64,000 nt of DNA from the NCBI GenBank assembly GCA_949915775.1, contig CATLEG010000002.1, positions 1-64,000 on the forward strand, given 5' to 3'. Shown here piece after piece: positions 33,278 to 42,731 of this stretch. Origin of the DNA: an uncultured Candidatus Melainabacteria bacterium (GTDB lineage: Bacteria; Cyanobacteriota; Vampirovibrionia; Gastranaerophilales; Gastranaerophilaceae). The notes beneath the pieces are model-generated. The model did no database searches. It was not told where the DNA came from and worked only from the letters and a program-made list of their open reading frames with translations. Within the stretch, counting starts at the first letter, position 1. Each line of letters begins with the position of its first letter. The translations under genes were made by a program, and so were the position numbers.

Positions 33278-36214
33278 TTACATTTCTATGCTGTGAAGCT
33301 GACAAAAAGATTTTAATACGCTTTGAGCTTTTTTCAAATTAGAATAAACGTATTTATTTTTTGTTTGCTCAATTATCTCTTTTGATTTTGTATATAACTT
33401 ATCTGCCGCTTGAAGATATTCAATTTGCTGCGGTGATTTTATTAAGCCGATTTCTTGAAAATATTTTCCATATAGAAGATACAAACGAGAGAGCATATCT
33501 TTCAGATTATATTTTCTTGCTATTAATATTGCATTTTCAATATGAATTTTTGCTGTTTCAAAATCGGAATTTGTTATCGCGCATTTAGCAATAACTGTTT
33601 TAAACAGAATTGTAAAGAAGTAACTATCGATTTTTGGATTTTGAGCTACTTCAAGTGCCTGTTCTGCAATTTCCAGTGCCGCTTTTGGACCTTCGGTATT
33701 TAAAGTTGTTTCAGATATAAAATACCATGTTAAAAGAGCACCGGCAGACATTTTTTCTTTTGCAAAATATGCAATCTGGTCATTATAAATTTCCATTGCT
33801 TGTTTAGTGTTATTGTTATCATTAAATATTTTTCCAAGCAAAGTTTTTAAAATATTTTTAGTAAAATTATCACCGTTATTATTTGCAAAAGTTACTATTT
33901 GGAATAAGTCTTCCTGCATTCTGTGATAACGTTTTCTGAAGAAATTGTTTAAAATGTTGATAAAATTCCAGCGCAGAATAGTTTCATTATCCATTACATT
34001 TTCACGATACAATTTCAAAACTTCTTCAAGCATTTGTTCTGAAGATTGGAAATTACCTTTCATTGTGTTTGCAAAAGCAAGAGTTAGTTTACATTTACAA
34101 ATAAATAATTCATCTTGGATATTGTTTCTTTCAATAATATCAAAAAGTATTGTCAAAATTTCAAATGACCTGTCATTACCTTGCATTACGAGAGCGTTTG
34201 CAAGGATTAAATATGTTTTAAGCCAGGTTTCGTATATAAATGGTAAATTATTTGTATAATTTTTTTTGCTGAAATATTGGTCAAGTGTTGGCATAATTTC
34301 GTTATCAATCATATTTATTATTTGACCGTAATTGCCAATATTTAATAATGCGTTTAATTTCGTGGTTTTTAAAAGAGCTATATCTAAAATATTTTCAGGT
34401 TTAACTTTTTCTAAAACCGAATCTACACATTCAACTTCTCCAAAATAATTTCCTGTTTGTCGGCAGCAAGAAGATAAATATGATAAAAGTTCTATTTCTT
34501 TAGGACTGTCACCGATTGCTTGAGCATTGGAAATAGCATCGGGTAAATATTCCATAGCTTCTTTCGGATTAGAATTTGCAAGAAGTTTACCAAGTCTTTC
34601 TGAGATATTGTATCTGATTTTTAAAGTATCACTTTCGTCAAATTCATTTATTAATGCTAGAGATTGTTTTTGTGAAATAGCGTAAAGGTTTAAATCTCCT
34701 ATATAAGATGCAAGGTGGGTATTTTTTGTCCAGATTTCAAGTGAAAGTTCGGATTGTTTTAAATTCTGGGCGATTATTCCGAGTATTGCATATGAATTAA
34801 GAGTAAAGCCTGAAAGATATTGATAAACTTGTTTATTAATTTTTTCATAATTTATATCATTTTTTGCGGTTTTGAGAATTGTTTCCCATAGAAGAAGGGA
34901 ACTAAATTCACAATAAATTTCATTAACCGGATTTATATAATCCATGTTTTTGAGATAAATCAAAATGTTTTTGAAAGTTTTATCATCAACTTGAAAAATC
35001 TCTTGGACAAGATTTATATTGATTTTATCTCCAATAATTGCACAACCAAGCAAAATTTCATATGCAGCAGGATTTAAATATGATAAAAGTGCAAGACGGT
35101 GTTCTAACAGTCCTTTGAAAGTTGTACTGATTTCGTATTCCTGTCCGCTTAATTGACAATCATATTTTAAAGAAAGTGCATGGTTAATATATGATGGATT
35201 GCCGCCGCTTATTTTATGAATTTCATGAATTTCTGCCGGCGATATTTTTGGAAAATCTTTTATTTTTTTTGTTTTATATTGAAGTAATGTTCCTGTTTGT
35301 TTTAGTTCAAGAGGAGCAAGACTGGTATCAAGATAAACATTTTCATCTTTTGATGTTGGAAAATAAAAATATCCTTTGGCAGGTTTGGGTTCATTATATA
35401 TTAAAAGAAATTTTAAATTATTCCAGACTTTTTTTATATATCGATTGATAAATTCAAAAGAAAAACCATCTATAAAATCAAAATTATCTATTACAAATAC
35501 AAATTTATTACTTGAAGTAATTTTGTCGAAAATTTTGTTTAAAAAATTAAATGTATTATTTTTGTTATTGACAATATCTTCGAAAGTTCCGTCTTTTAGG
35601 GGATACAAGAAATTTATTAAATCTGAAACTTCATTATTGGTAAGTTCTGGAAATTCATTTCTAAAAAACTGTGATGCATCTTTTTTAAACTGCTCATTTA
35701 TAAGACAAAAATTAGGCAGATTGAAAACATTTAAAAGTATATCCTGGATAACACCGCCAGATGTAATTTGTGTAATTGGTGTACATTTGCCGTATAAAAA
35801 TGAATACTCTTTTAAATCTTGCATTATTGATTTTAATACAAGACTTTTACCTGAACCTTTTGCGCCGCTTAATGAAAAAATTTTTTTATCATTTGATTTA
35901 ATTCCTCTTGATAGGATATTTTTTGCACTCTGTTGTGAAATTAGGTTTGCCGGATATTCAAGATTAATTTTATCTGAAATGTCTGTTTTCTTAAACATAT
36001 AACTGCATTTACGGCATTTGTGAGATTCGGGAAGGTTTACACTGCCACAATTTGGACATGATTTTAAAATCTCTGTACCGCAATTTTTGCACTTATAATC
36101 GAAAAGAGAATTAACCGTATTGCAATTTCTACAGATTAAACCTGTTCTAGTCTTACAATAAGGACATTTAAGCGTATTGTCAGGAATTTGTTTTTTACAT
36201 GTCGGACAAATCAT
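33278..36214 (-). CDS. STAND-type ATPase with three N-terminal zinc ribbons and TPR-like C-terminus
   Basis: 978 residues. Residues 1-75 hold six CxxC pairs (CPTC, CPYC, CRNC, CKNC, CPNC, CRKC), forming three zinc ribbons. An NTPase domain follows with Walker A SGAKGSGKSLVLKS (~117) and Walker B FVFVIDNFDF (~230), like those of MalT or adenylate-cyclase-associated STAND proteins. Residues ~450-960 are helical repeats of TPR character. Such proteins act as ligand-triggered signalling hubs. The ATG overlaps the stop of the sigma-like gene, so the two are translationally coupled. The ligand and output are unknown. Confidence 0.8.
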   Translation of the reverse strand: MICPTCKKQIPDNTLKCPYCKTRTGLICRNCNTVNSLFDYKCKNCGTEILKSCPNCGSVNLPESHKCRKCSYMFKKTDISDKINLEYPANLISQQSAKNILSRGIKSNDKKIFSLSGAKGSGKSLVLKSIMQDLKEYSFLYGKCTPITQITSGGVIQDILLNVFNLPNFCLINEQFKKDASQFFRNEFPELTNNEVSDLINFLYPLKDGTFEDIVNNKNNTFNFLNKIFDKITSSNKFVFVIDNFDFIDGFSFEFINRYIKKVWNNLKFLLIYNEPKPAKGYFYFPTSKDENVYLDTSLAPLELKQTGTLLQYKTKKIKDFPKISPAEIHEIHKISGGNPSYINHALSLKYDCQLSGQEYEISTTFKGLLEHRLALLSYLNPAAYEILLGCAIIGDKININLVQEIFQVDDKTFKNILIYLKNMDYINPVNEIYCEFSSLLLWETILKTAKNDINYEKINKQVYQYLSGFTLNSYAILGIIAQNLKQSELSLEIWTKNTHLASYIGDLNLYAISQKQSLALINEFDESDTLKIRYNISERLGKLLANSNPKEAMEYLPDAISNAQAIGDSPKEIELLSYLSSCCRQTGNYFGEVECVDSVLEKVKPENILDIALLKTTKLNALLNIGNYGQIINMIDNEIMPTLDQYFSKKNYTNNLPFIYETWLKTYLILANALVMQGNDRSFEILTILFDIIERNNIQDELFICKCKLTLAFANTMKGNFQSSEQMLEEVLKLYRENVMDNETILRWNFINILNNFFRKRYHRMQEDLFQIVTFANNNGDNFTKNILKTLLGKIFNDNNNTKQAMEIYNDQIAYFAKEKMSAGALLTWYFISETTLNTEGPKAALEIAEQALEVAQNPKIDSYFFTILFKTVIAKCAITNSDFETAKIHIENAILIARKYNLKDMLSRLYLLYGKYFQEIGLIKSPQQIEYLQAADKLYTKSKEIIEQTKNKYVYSNLKKAQSVLKSFCQLHSIEM

Positions 36215-36783
36215 TATAAAATTGCCTGTTTTACGTTGTTCATCAACTTAAATAATCTTTTGGAAACTTCTGATTGTGAAATATTTAATTCTTGTGCTAT
36301 TTCCTTTTGTGTTAAACCTTTTTCGTATCTGAGGTGATACAATTCAAGGTAATTTTTGTCAGGATTAATTTGACTAATCTCGTATACGCAGTCAACGATA
36401 CGTTGAAGTGTCTCTTTTTTTACAACTATATCTTCCGGAGTATCTTGAATATCAGCTTTGTCGTATTTTATTTCAATTTTAGAATAATCGGGAAGACTTG
36501 ATGTTATTGTATTGTTTATAGAAACTTCTTGTACGGACATATAACCGCTTTTGGTTCTTCTCAAGCGGCCTTCATTTTTTAAAACATTCAAAATAGATGT
36601 TGTTGCAATTTTTTTCAAATAAGCTTCTAAGGTAACATCAGAAGTTACTGTTTTTACAATCAATAAAGAGCGTTTGCAGGTTTCATTGAAGAAATCATCA
36701 TATAAATCTTCATTATTTGCAAATTTCCTGTCATTCTTTATAATTTTTTCTATTAAATTTATTTTGTCTTGTGCTAATTCCAC
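36214..36783 (-). CDS. Sigma-70-like transcription factor
   Basis: 189 residues. The C-terminal 60 residues are a clear sigma region 4 helix-turn-helix (YHLRYEKGLTQKEIAQELNI, then SQSEVSKRLFKLMNNV). The N-terminal part (residues ~20-90, with ATTSILNVLKNEGRLRR) resembles region 2 of small sigma factors but lacks clear promoter-melting residues. It could be an ECF-like sigma factor or a sigma-derived regulator. It lies between the TonB-like gene and the STAND ATPase in one operon; no anti-sigma factor is evident unless one of these neighbours serves as one. Confidence 0.7.
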   Translation of the reverse strand: MELAQDKINLIEKIIKNDRKFANNEDLYDDFFNETCKRSLLIVKTVTSDVTLEAYLKKIATTSILNVLKNEGRLRRTKSGYMSVQEVSINNTITSSLPDYSKIEIKYDKADIQDTPEDIVVKKETLQRIVDCVYEISQINPDKNYLELYHLRYEKGLTQKEIAQELNISQSEVSKRLFKLMNNVKQAIL

Positions 36784-36818
36784 GTCAAAAATTTCCTGTC
36801 AATAACATTATATCATAA

Positions 36819-39377
36819 TTAAAAGTATATGATAAGATTTAAATTAAAATTAGGCGTGTTTATCTCTTCTGACGGGGGTTTTACCACACTTAAAGTATTT
36901 TTAACAGATTGTAACACAATGTTATCGATTTGAGATGAGCCGCTGCCTGAAAGTATCACTGCATCTTGCACTGAGCCATCTTTACTTATCCGTAATCCAA
37001 CTTTAACCTGATTTGTATATGCATATTCAGTTGCTAGTAATAAATCAGCAGATAGAGATAATTTTATACTTTTGCCTGCTGTACGCAGATAATTTTGCAT
37101 TTTTGTACTATAAGATAATGTATCTGGCACATCCCAAACTAATCTGTTTACAGTCATATATGGTTCTGAGGCAGAAGTTTTAGGCGGTGTATTTTTTAAT
37201 TCTTTTACAGTTGTTTTTGTCTGTTCCTTAGAGATGGGTTTATTAATAACCGGTGCATTTGCTTCCAAAATGTTGTCAGAAGGTTTTTCTGTAATTGTTT
37301 CATTGCTTGGAGAAATTGGATTTTGTGTTTCTATCATATCATTTTTCGGTTTAAACAATGCAAATGCAGAAACAGCACCTAGAACTGTTACAAGTGCTGC
37401 AGCAGTTACGAGAGTTTTTTTGTTAGAAGAATTTGCTGGTTTTGGATTAAATTCCGGTACTTGTTCTTCTGTAATTTCATCTTCTATAATTTGTTCTTGC
37501 GGTGTCTCTTCGTTATATAAGATGTTTAATTTATCTTCTTCTTTGTTTTCTGAATAAGAATTATCGTTAAGCAGTTCGTCTACAGAAGGAATTTCATCAT
37601 TTTCGACAGTTGGAGGTTCAATTTGAGATGAAATATCTATAATGTTGTCTGCTTGAGATAAAAATTCATCTATTGGTGATTCGCTTGCTTCGATTTCAAC
37701 ATCATCTTGTTGAGAGAGATTTTCAAGAAGATTTTTTCCAAAAGTCTCTTCATTCTCAATAGTGTGAGAACTGTCAGATTCAGAAATTATATCTTCATAA
37801 TCATCCATAACAGGATTTTCTTGAATTTCTTCATAATTAGGCACTTCATCTGTTTGAATAACGTCTTCAACAGCAATTTCTTGATTGATGTTTTCAAAAT
37901 CCAATATTTCACCAACAGAAACAATATCAGAATCAGGAATTTCATTATTTGTATCAATTTGTGGAGAAATTTCTTCTGTTAAACTTTCTTCAAACGGCAT
38001 TAATTCCGCTTCAGTTGAGTCTTCATTACTGTCTTCAAACGGTAACAATTCCGGTTCCGCGATGTCTTCAGCACTGTCTTCAAATGGTAACAATTCCGGT
38101 TCTGTGATATCTTCAGTACTGTCTTCAATTGGCATTAATTCCGGTTCCGCGATATTTTCATTACTGTCTTCAAATGGTAACAATTCCGGTTCTGTGATAT
38201 CTTCAGTACTGTCTTCAAATGGCATCAATTCTGGTTCTGTTATATCTTCAGCACAGTCTTCAATTGGCATTAATTCCGGTTCCTCGATATTTTCAGTACT
38301 ATCTTCAAATGGCATTAATTCCGGTTCAACGATATCTTCGGTACTGTCTTCAATTGGCATTAATTCCGGTTCCGCGATATTTTCATTACTGTCTTCAATT
38401 GGCATTAATTCTGGTTCTGTTATATCTTCAGCACTGTCTTCAAATGGCATTAATTCCGGTTCAACGACATCTTCGGTTTGTTCTTCGAAGTTCATCAATT
38501 CTTGCTCAGTAATTTCTTCCAGGTTATTTTGTTCTATTGGAGTTTCTTCTTCAAAAGGTAGAAAATCAGCATTTGCTTCATCGATTGTCTCAAATATTTC
38601 ACTGTTATCTGTTTCAAGTGCATCAAATTCTTCAAATTCATCAACCGGTATTGTTTCTGTAATTGGGAATTTTTTAACAATATTGTCATCAATCATTGCT
38701 TTAGAAGAAAGTATTTCAAAGTTTTCAAACTCAATGAACTTATCTCTCAGTTGTGAACTTTTTACAAGTTGTGATATCAAATATTTTTTATCATTTTCTG
38801 AAATTTCGTTATCTGCCATAGATATCATTATTTTTTCAGAATTTTCTATTTCTTCTTGAGAAAGATTTTTTTCTGTTTCATTTTTATGGGTTTTGATATA
38901 ATTTACAAAATCAGAAGGAGAGTTTAATTTCTCTTTTTCGATAAAGTAATATTCAGAATTAGCATTATTTTTATTAATTAATTTAGGTTCAAAAAATCCT
39001 AAAAATTTAACATGTGAAAAGTCATCAGCAAGATGAAATACCAGATAAATATCCGGCACAAGATTATATTCAAAGTGTGATTTTGGAATGAAAATAGCAT
39101 TTTCATCAAATACAACACGAACATCCATATGAATGTTAGAAAGTATAATATCTGAAATATCGATTTCTTCAAGAACTTTTTTTATTGAATGGATATTATG
39201 TAAATTCGAAACATCAATATTTTCAGATAGAAGATATTTTATTGCTAATTCTGCACCTAATGTATTTATGTACGCTCTGTTTTTTACTTCTTTTTGTGTA
39301 AAAGAATTAGCTGCTGCACTGGCATCGTATTTTTCTTTATCATCAATGTAAATTTCCATGCTATTTTTCTCCTTCAT
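36819..39377 (-). CDS. TonB-like bitopic protein with acidic 15-residue repeats
   Basis: 852 residues. A cytoplasmic region of ~290 residues is followed by ten to eleven copies of a 15-residue acidic repeat (EPELMPFEDSTEDIT type, ~305-465) and more acidic sequence. One membrane helix follows (~651-675, TLVTAAALVTVLGAVSAFAL), then a Pro/Lys/Thr linker and a C-terminal domain (~745-852) with KVGLRISKDGSVQDAVILSG and SVKNTLSVVKPPS, typical of TonB/TolA C-domains. Normal TonB has only a short cytoplasmic end; here most of the protein is cytoplasmic. It is first in an operon with a sigma-like factor and a STAND ATPase, suggesting signalling across the envelope. Confidence 0.75.
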   Translation of the reverse strand: MKEKNSMEIYIDDKEKYDASAAANSFTQKEVKNRAYINTLGAELAIKYLLSENIDVSNLHNIHSIKKVLEEIDISDIILSNIHMDVRVVFDENAIFIPKSHFEYNLVPDIYLVFHLADDFSHVKFLGFFEPKLINKNNANSEYYFIEKEKLNSPSDFVNYIKTHKNETEKNLSQEEIENSEKIMISMADNEISENDKKYLISQLVKSSQLRDKFIEFENFEILSSKAMIDDNIVKKFPITETIPVDEFEEFDALETDNSEIFETIDEANADFLPFEEETPIEQNNLEEITEQELMNFEEQTEDVVEPELMPFEDSAEDITEPELMPIEDSNENIAEPELMPIEDSTEDIVEPELMPFEDSTENIEEPELMPIEDCAEDITEPELMPFEDSTEDITEPELLPFEDSNENIAEPELMPIEDSTEDITEPELLPFEDSAEDIAEPELLPFEDSNEDSTEAELMPFEESLTEEISPQIDTNNEIPDSDIVSVGEILDFENINQEIAVEDVIQTDEVPNYEEIQENPVMDDYEDIISESDSSHTIENEETFGKNLLENLSQQDDVEIEASESPIDEFLSQADNIIDISSQIEPPTVENDEIPSVDELLNDNSYSENKEEDKLNILYNEETPQEQIIEDEITEEQVPEFNPKPANSSNKKTLVTAAALVTVLGAVSAFALFKPKNDMIETQNPISPSNETITEKPSDNILEANAPVINKPISKEQTKTTVKELKNTPPKTSASEPYMTVNRLVWDVPDTLSYSTKMQNYLRTAGKSIKLSLSADLLLATEYAYTNQVKVGLRISKDGSVQDAVILSGSGSSQIDNIVLQSVKNTLSVVKPPSEEINTPNFNLNLIIYF
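37990..38480 (-). repeat. 45-bp coding repeat array (15 residues per unit)
   Basis: Ten full units and a degenerate eleventh inside the TonB-like gene. Positions alternate between MPF/MPI/LPF and between DST/DSN/DSA, and a few units are nearly identical at DNA level, so copy number could change by recombination. The long open frame on the opposite strand here is a by-product of the repeat. Confidence 0.9.
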
Positions 39378-39523
39378 ATATAATAAGATGACACTTGTAA
39401 AAAAAATATTCCAAATTTTTTGTAAACTTTTGTAACAAATATTGAAAAACTTTTAAGTTTTAGTCAAAATAATTTTATATTCAGTTTTCATGTAAATAGA
39501 TGTGTAAAATAGGAGGTTCATCC

Positions 39524-39928
39524 ATGATAGGTTCTGTATCTAACGTAAATTTTAAAGGTATTGATAATTCGCAAGATTTTATTAATAAACCCGGTGCATT
39601 TTCTTCAACACCGAATATTCCAAACGATTCTGTTGAATTGTCAACCAAAGAAGAAGATAAAAAATCTAATACCGGAGTAAAAGTATTGATTGGAACATTA
39701 ATTGCAGGACTTGCTGCGTTTGCCGGTTTAGGTTATGCAGTTAAAAGCGGTAAATTAGCTAAAGTTGAAATTCCGACAGAAGGTATGTTTGCAAAAGCAT
39801 GGGCTCATGTTAAAAATGCCGGAGTTACAGTCGGTAAATGGGCTGAAAAATGCTGGGACACTGTTGCTGGTTGGTTCGGTAATAGAGGTGCTGAAACAGT
39901 AAAAGATACCGCAAAAAATGCTGAATAA
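39524..39928 (+). CDS. Small membrane protein with FKG N-terminus
   Basis: 134 residues from MIGSVSNVNFKGIDNSQDF, after a strong AGGAGG site; the longer ORF start is not supported. A polar N-region of ~45 residues precedes one hydrophobic helix (~50-70, VLIGTLIAGLAAFAGLGYAV). An amphipathic Trp-rich C-region follows (AWAHVKNAGVTVGKWAEKCW). No known family. It stands alone between divergent and convergent genes with its own terminator. Confidence 0.7.
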   Translation: MIGSVSNVNFKGIDNSQDFINKPGAFSSTPNIPNDSVELSTKEEDKKSNTGVKVLIGTLIAGLAAFAGLGYAVKSGKLAKVEIPTEGMFAKAWAHVKNAGVTVGKWAEKCWDTVAGWFGNRGAETVKDTAKNAE

Positions 39929-39942
39929 ATTTTTCCCTTACA

Positions 39943-39972
39943 AAAAAGCCCCTAAAAAGGGGCTTTTTTTAT
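39943..39972. terminator. Terminator between the small membrane protein and hemW
   Basis: AAAAGCCCC-TAAAAA-GGGGCTTTT with flanking A and T runs; it can serve both converging genes. Confidence 0.9.
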
Positions 39973-41042
39973 GCAATAAAATCCGCAAGGATTATGTTAC
40001 TGACAAGAATTCCATCTGTAGTTAATTTATACCCTTTGTCCGTTTTTGCTATATAGCCAATATATTTTTCAAGAATAGAAGAATATTTTTTATTGAAATC
40101 AATTTTATATTTTTTGTTTATTTCTTCTATATTTATTCCTTCCATTTTGCGAAATCCTAAAAATATTTCTTCTTCAAGTTGTTCTTGAATAGTAAGTTTA
40201 TGAGAATTTTTATGTTTCGTTGGATTAGTTATATATTCGTTTAAATTTGAAGTGTTAAAATATCTTGTTCCGTTTTCGTAACCATGCGCCGCAACTCCAA
40301 ATCCGTAGTATGTATTATTGTTCCAATAATTAAGATTATGTTTTGAATTAAAGCCGTTTTTAGAAAAATTACTTATTTCATAGTGTTCAAAATCTGTTAG
40401 AGTTTCTATCGCTTTTAAATACATATCAGCCTGCAAGTCATCATCTGGAAGATTTTCAGGCGGATTTTTATAAAAGAAACAATTTTTATCTATTTTTAAG
40501 CCGTAAAGTGAAATGTGCTGAATATCCATTGACATAGCTCTTTTTAAATCATTTTCAAACATCACAATAGATTGATTTGGAAGTCCGTATATAAAATCAA
40601 GGCTAATGTTATCAAATTCTGCTTTTTGTGCAAATTTTACCACATTTTCTACTTGTTTGGCATTATGGCGTCTGCCTATTAATTTTAAAATTTCATCATT
40701 AAATGTTTGACAGCCAAAACTTAAACGATTTATACCGCAGGCTTTTAAACCTTCAAGATATTCAAACGTGATTGTTTCAGGATTTAGTTCGGTTGTAATT
40801 TCTGTTTTTTTATTAATTTTAAATAATTTTATTATGTTTTCAAATTCTTTAACAGATAAAACAGATGGGGTTCCTCCTCCAAAATAAAGTGTTTCAAGAG
40901 TTTCACCATTATATCTTGATATTATTTCTTTTTGTAATGCTTTTAAGTATTGTTCTTTTTCTTCTAATTTTGGATAAGAAACAAATGAACAATATTTACA
41001 TTTGGATTTGCAAAATGGTATGTGGATATAAACATTTTTCAT
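39969..41042 (-). CDS. hemW: Radical SAM heme chaperone HemW
   Basis: 357 residues. The radical-SAM cluster motif is C11-x3-C15-x2-C18 (HIPFCKSKCKYC); the next residues (SF) lack the extra Cys of true HemN, which assigns it to HemW, a heme-transfer protein. YFGGGTPSVL, ELNPETIT and the HemN-like C-terminal domain (LGFRKMEGI) are present. Length is normal. It is divergent from the ZorA/ExbB-like gene. Confidence 0.92.
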   Translation of the reverse strand: MKNVYIHIPFCKSKCKYCSFVSYPKLEEKEQYLKALQKEIISRYNGETLETLYFGGGTPSVLSVKEFENIIKLFKINKKTEITTELNPETITFEYLEGLKACGINRLSFGCQTFNDEILKLIGRRHNAKQVENVVKFAQKAEFDNISLDFIYGLPNQSIVMFENDLKRAMSMDIQHISLYGLKIDKNCFFYKNPPENLPDDDLQADMYLKAIETLTDFEHYEISNFSKNGFNSKHNLNYWNNNTYYGFGVAAHGYENGTRYFNTSNLNEYITNPTKHKNSHKLTIQEQLEEEIFLGFRKMEGINIEEINKKYKIDFNKKYSSILEKYIGYIAKTDKGYKLTTDGILVSNIILADFIA

Positions 41043-41065
41043 ACGTTTATTGTATTACAAAAGTG

Positions 41066-41094
41066 TTGCTCTGTCGCTCGTATTATGCTATAAT
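41066..41094 (+). promoter_or_regulatory. Promoter of the ZorA/ZorB-like operon
   Basis: TTGCTC (41066-41071), 17-base spacer, TATAAT (41089-41094), followed by an AAGGAG site before the ATG at 41112. Confidence 0.75.
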
Positions 41095-41111
41095 CCTATC
41101 AAGGAGAGCTT

Positions 41112-42017
41112 ATGAATATTTTACATATATTGACCGATATACCTATTTTAATAGTATTAACAACATTTTTATTTTCAATAATTTATTGTATGAAAAACTA
41201 TTTTTTTGTTAATAAAAATTTAAAAATATTCTTAGCATTTATTTCAAATTTCAGAAAATCAGATTTGAATTTCCGTTTTAAAGAAATTGATGAATGGATG
41301 TCTGCAAATCCTTATGTTTCTGCTGTTTGGCTTGAATTCAAAAATACACTTGTTTTTTCTGAATCGGTTGCACTTAAAGGGAAAAATAATAATTTAACAT
41401 ATAAAGAGGTTTCTTCTACAGTTCAAAATATTCAAACAACAGTTGATCCTTTGTACTTTTTTAATGATGAAACTCTTGTAACTTCAAAGTTTAATAATAA
41501 ATTTTTACAAACAGTTCCGACAATTTTAACGGGTTTCGGGCCTTTGTTTACATTTTTAAATATCGCGATAGCATTCGGTAAAATCGATTTCTCATCTCAA
41601 GAAAGAACAATTGCATCTGTTGCAAATTTGATGTCATCAATGCAGACTGCGGCTCTTGTATCAGTTATTGCAGTTGGTTCTTCATTAATATTTTTGATGT
41701 TTGAAAGAGTTGCATTTCAAATGTTATGTAATAAACCTCTTTCTGTTTGTAAAGACTTAATGGGTAAATTGTTTGATAATATTTCATCTGAAAAGTTTTT
41801 ATTGGAGCTTTTGAAGGAAACTAAAATTCAAAATTATTCTATACAAAATGTTATTACATCTATGCCGGAGCAATTTACGGTTGCGTTGAATTCAGGTATT
41901 GCGACAAATTTAGTTCCATATCTTGAAAATCTTATTTTTGGAATAAATCAGGTTAATAAAAATATGAAAAAAGTTGTGAAAAGCAGTTCGGTTGATGATG
42001 TGGATGATTTGTTCTAA
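41112..42017 (+). CDS. MotA/TolQ/ExbB-family proton channel, ZorA-like
   Basis: 301 residues with three predicted membrane helices in TolQ/ExbB order: ~8-28, a cytoplasmic loop of ~105 residues, ~135-158 (TVPTILTGFGPLFTFLNIAI) and ~180-202 (TAALVSVIAVGSSLIFLMF), then a ~100-residue cytoplasmic tail. The second helix resembles the LTGxGxxxTF stretch of ZorA proteins. It forms a proton-driven motor with the next gene product. The tail is much shorter than in Zorya ZorA, and no zorC, zorD or zorE follows. The role may be envelope work rather than defence. Confidence 0.7.
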   Translation: MNILHILTDIPILIVLTTFLFSIIYCMKNYFFVNKNLKIFLAFISNFRKSDLNFRFKEIDEWMSANPYVSAVWLEFKNTLVFSESVALKGKNNNLTYKEVSSTVQNIQTTVDPLYFFNDETLVTSKFNNKFLQTVPTILTGFGPLFTFLNIAIAFGKIDFSSQERTIASVANLMSSMQTAALVSVIAVGSSLIFLMFERVAFQMLCNKPLSVCKDLMGKLFDNISSEKFLLELLKETKIQNYSIQNVITSMPEQFTVALNSGIATNLVPYLENLIFGINQVNKNMKKVVKSSSVDDVDDLF

Positions 42018-42029
42018 GGGAGGAATTTA

Positions 42030-42731
42030 ATGGCATTAGTGCCTTATAAAAAAGCTTATGAAAGCAGTGATAATAATATATTCTGGACTACAATGGCGGA
42101 TTTGTTGTTGGGTCTGGCAATTATTTTTATGACATTATTTGTTCTTGCAATGACCGGTTTTACACAACAATCAATTGAACAAAAACAGCAGCAGATTGAA
42201 GTCAGCAAAGAGCTTGTTGAAAAACTTAAAGAAGCTGATATCGAAGCTGAAGTTGATTCTTTGACCGGTGATGTTAAAATTTCTGATTTAGAATTATTTG
42301 AAACCGGCAGTTTTACTCTTTCTGCTAAGGGAAAGGCATATTTGAATAAACTTGCGCCAATATATATTAATACTATTTTTTCTAAAGGAGAATTAATAGG
42401 GTCAATTGAAAATATTGTAATTCAAGGTCATACTGACAGCCAGTCTTTTGCCGGCATTAATAATCCTGATGAACAATACATGAAAAACATGACTTTAAGC
42501 CTTGAAAGGGCAAATTCAGTAGCAAATTATATTTTTCATACCGGTTTTGACAAAAAATATAGTCCGAAGTTAAAAGATATTCTTGTAGTAGAGGGCAAAA
42601 GTTATACAGAACCTGTTTTGGTTAACGGAAAAGAAGATTATCCAAAAAGTCGTCGTGTTGAAATGCGTTTAAAAACTAAAAAGAATGACATAACAGACCT
42701 CTTATTCAATGGAGTTCAATACCATGATTAA
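42030..42731 (+). CDS. MotB/ZorB-like OmpA-domain protein
   Basis: 233 residues. One N-terminal membrane helix preceded by [20 protein letters not shown]; the Asp is at the position that carries protons in MotB, ExbD and ZorB. A short coiled linker is followed by a peptidoglycan-binding OmpA domain ([29 protein letters not shown]). It is the partner of the preceding channel gene, 12 bases upstream. Its stop lies inside the start of the UPF0210 gene, so that gene is in the same operon. Confidence 0.8.
   Translation: MALVPYKKAYESSDNNIFWTTMADLLLGLAIIFMTLFVLAMTGFTQQSIEQKQQQIEVSKELVEKLKEADIEAEVDSLTGDVKISDLELFETGSFTLSAKGKAYLNKLAPIYINTIFSKGELIGSIENIVIQGHTDSQSFAGINNPDEQYMKNMTLSLERANSVANYIFHTGFDKKYSPKLKDILVVEGKSYTEPVLVNGKEDYPKSRRVEMRLKTKKNDITDLLFNGVQYHD

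Noticed and set aside
37885-38859. 324-codon plus-strand ORF rich in Ser/Asn/Gly (SSNGINSGS repeats)
   Set aside because: It is the antisense of the acidic repeat region of the TonB-like gene; the open frame follows from the 45-bp repeat, and there is no SD.
41112-42731. Flagellar MotA/MotB stator
   Set aside because: The channel has the three-helix TolQ/ExbB layout and not the four-helix MotA layout, and its helix sequence is nearer to ZorA; kept as ZorAB-like with moderate confidence.
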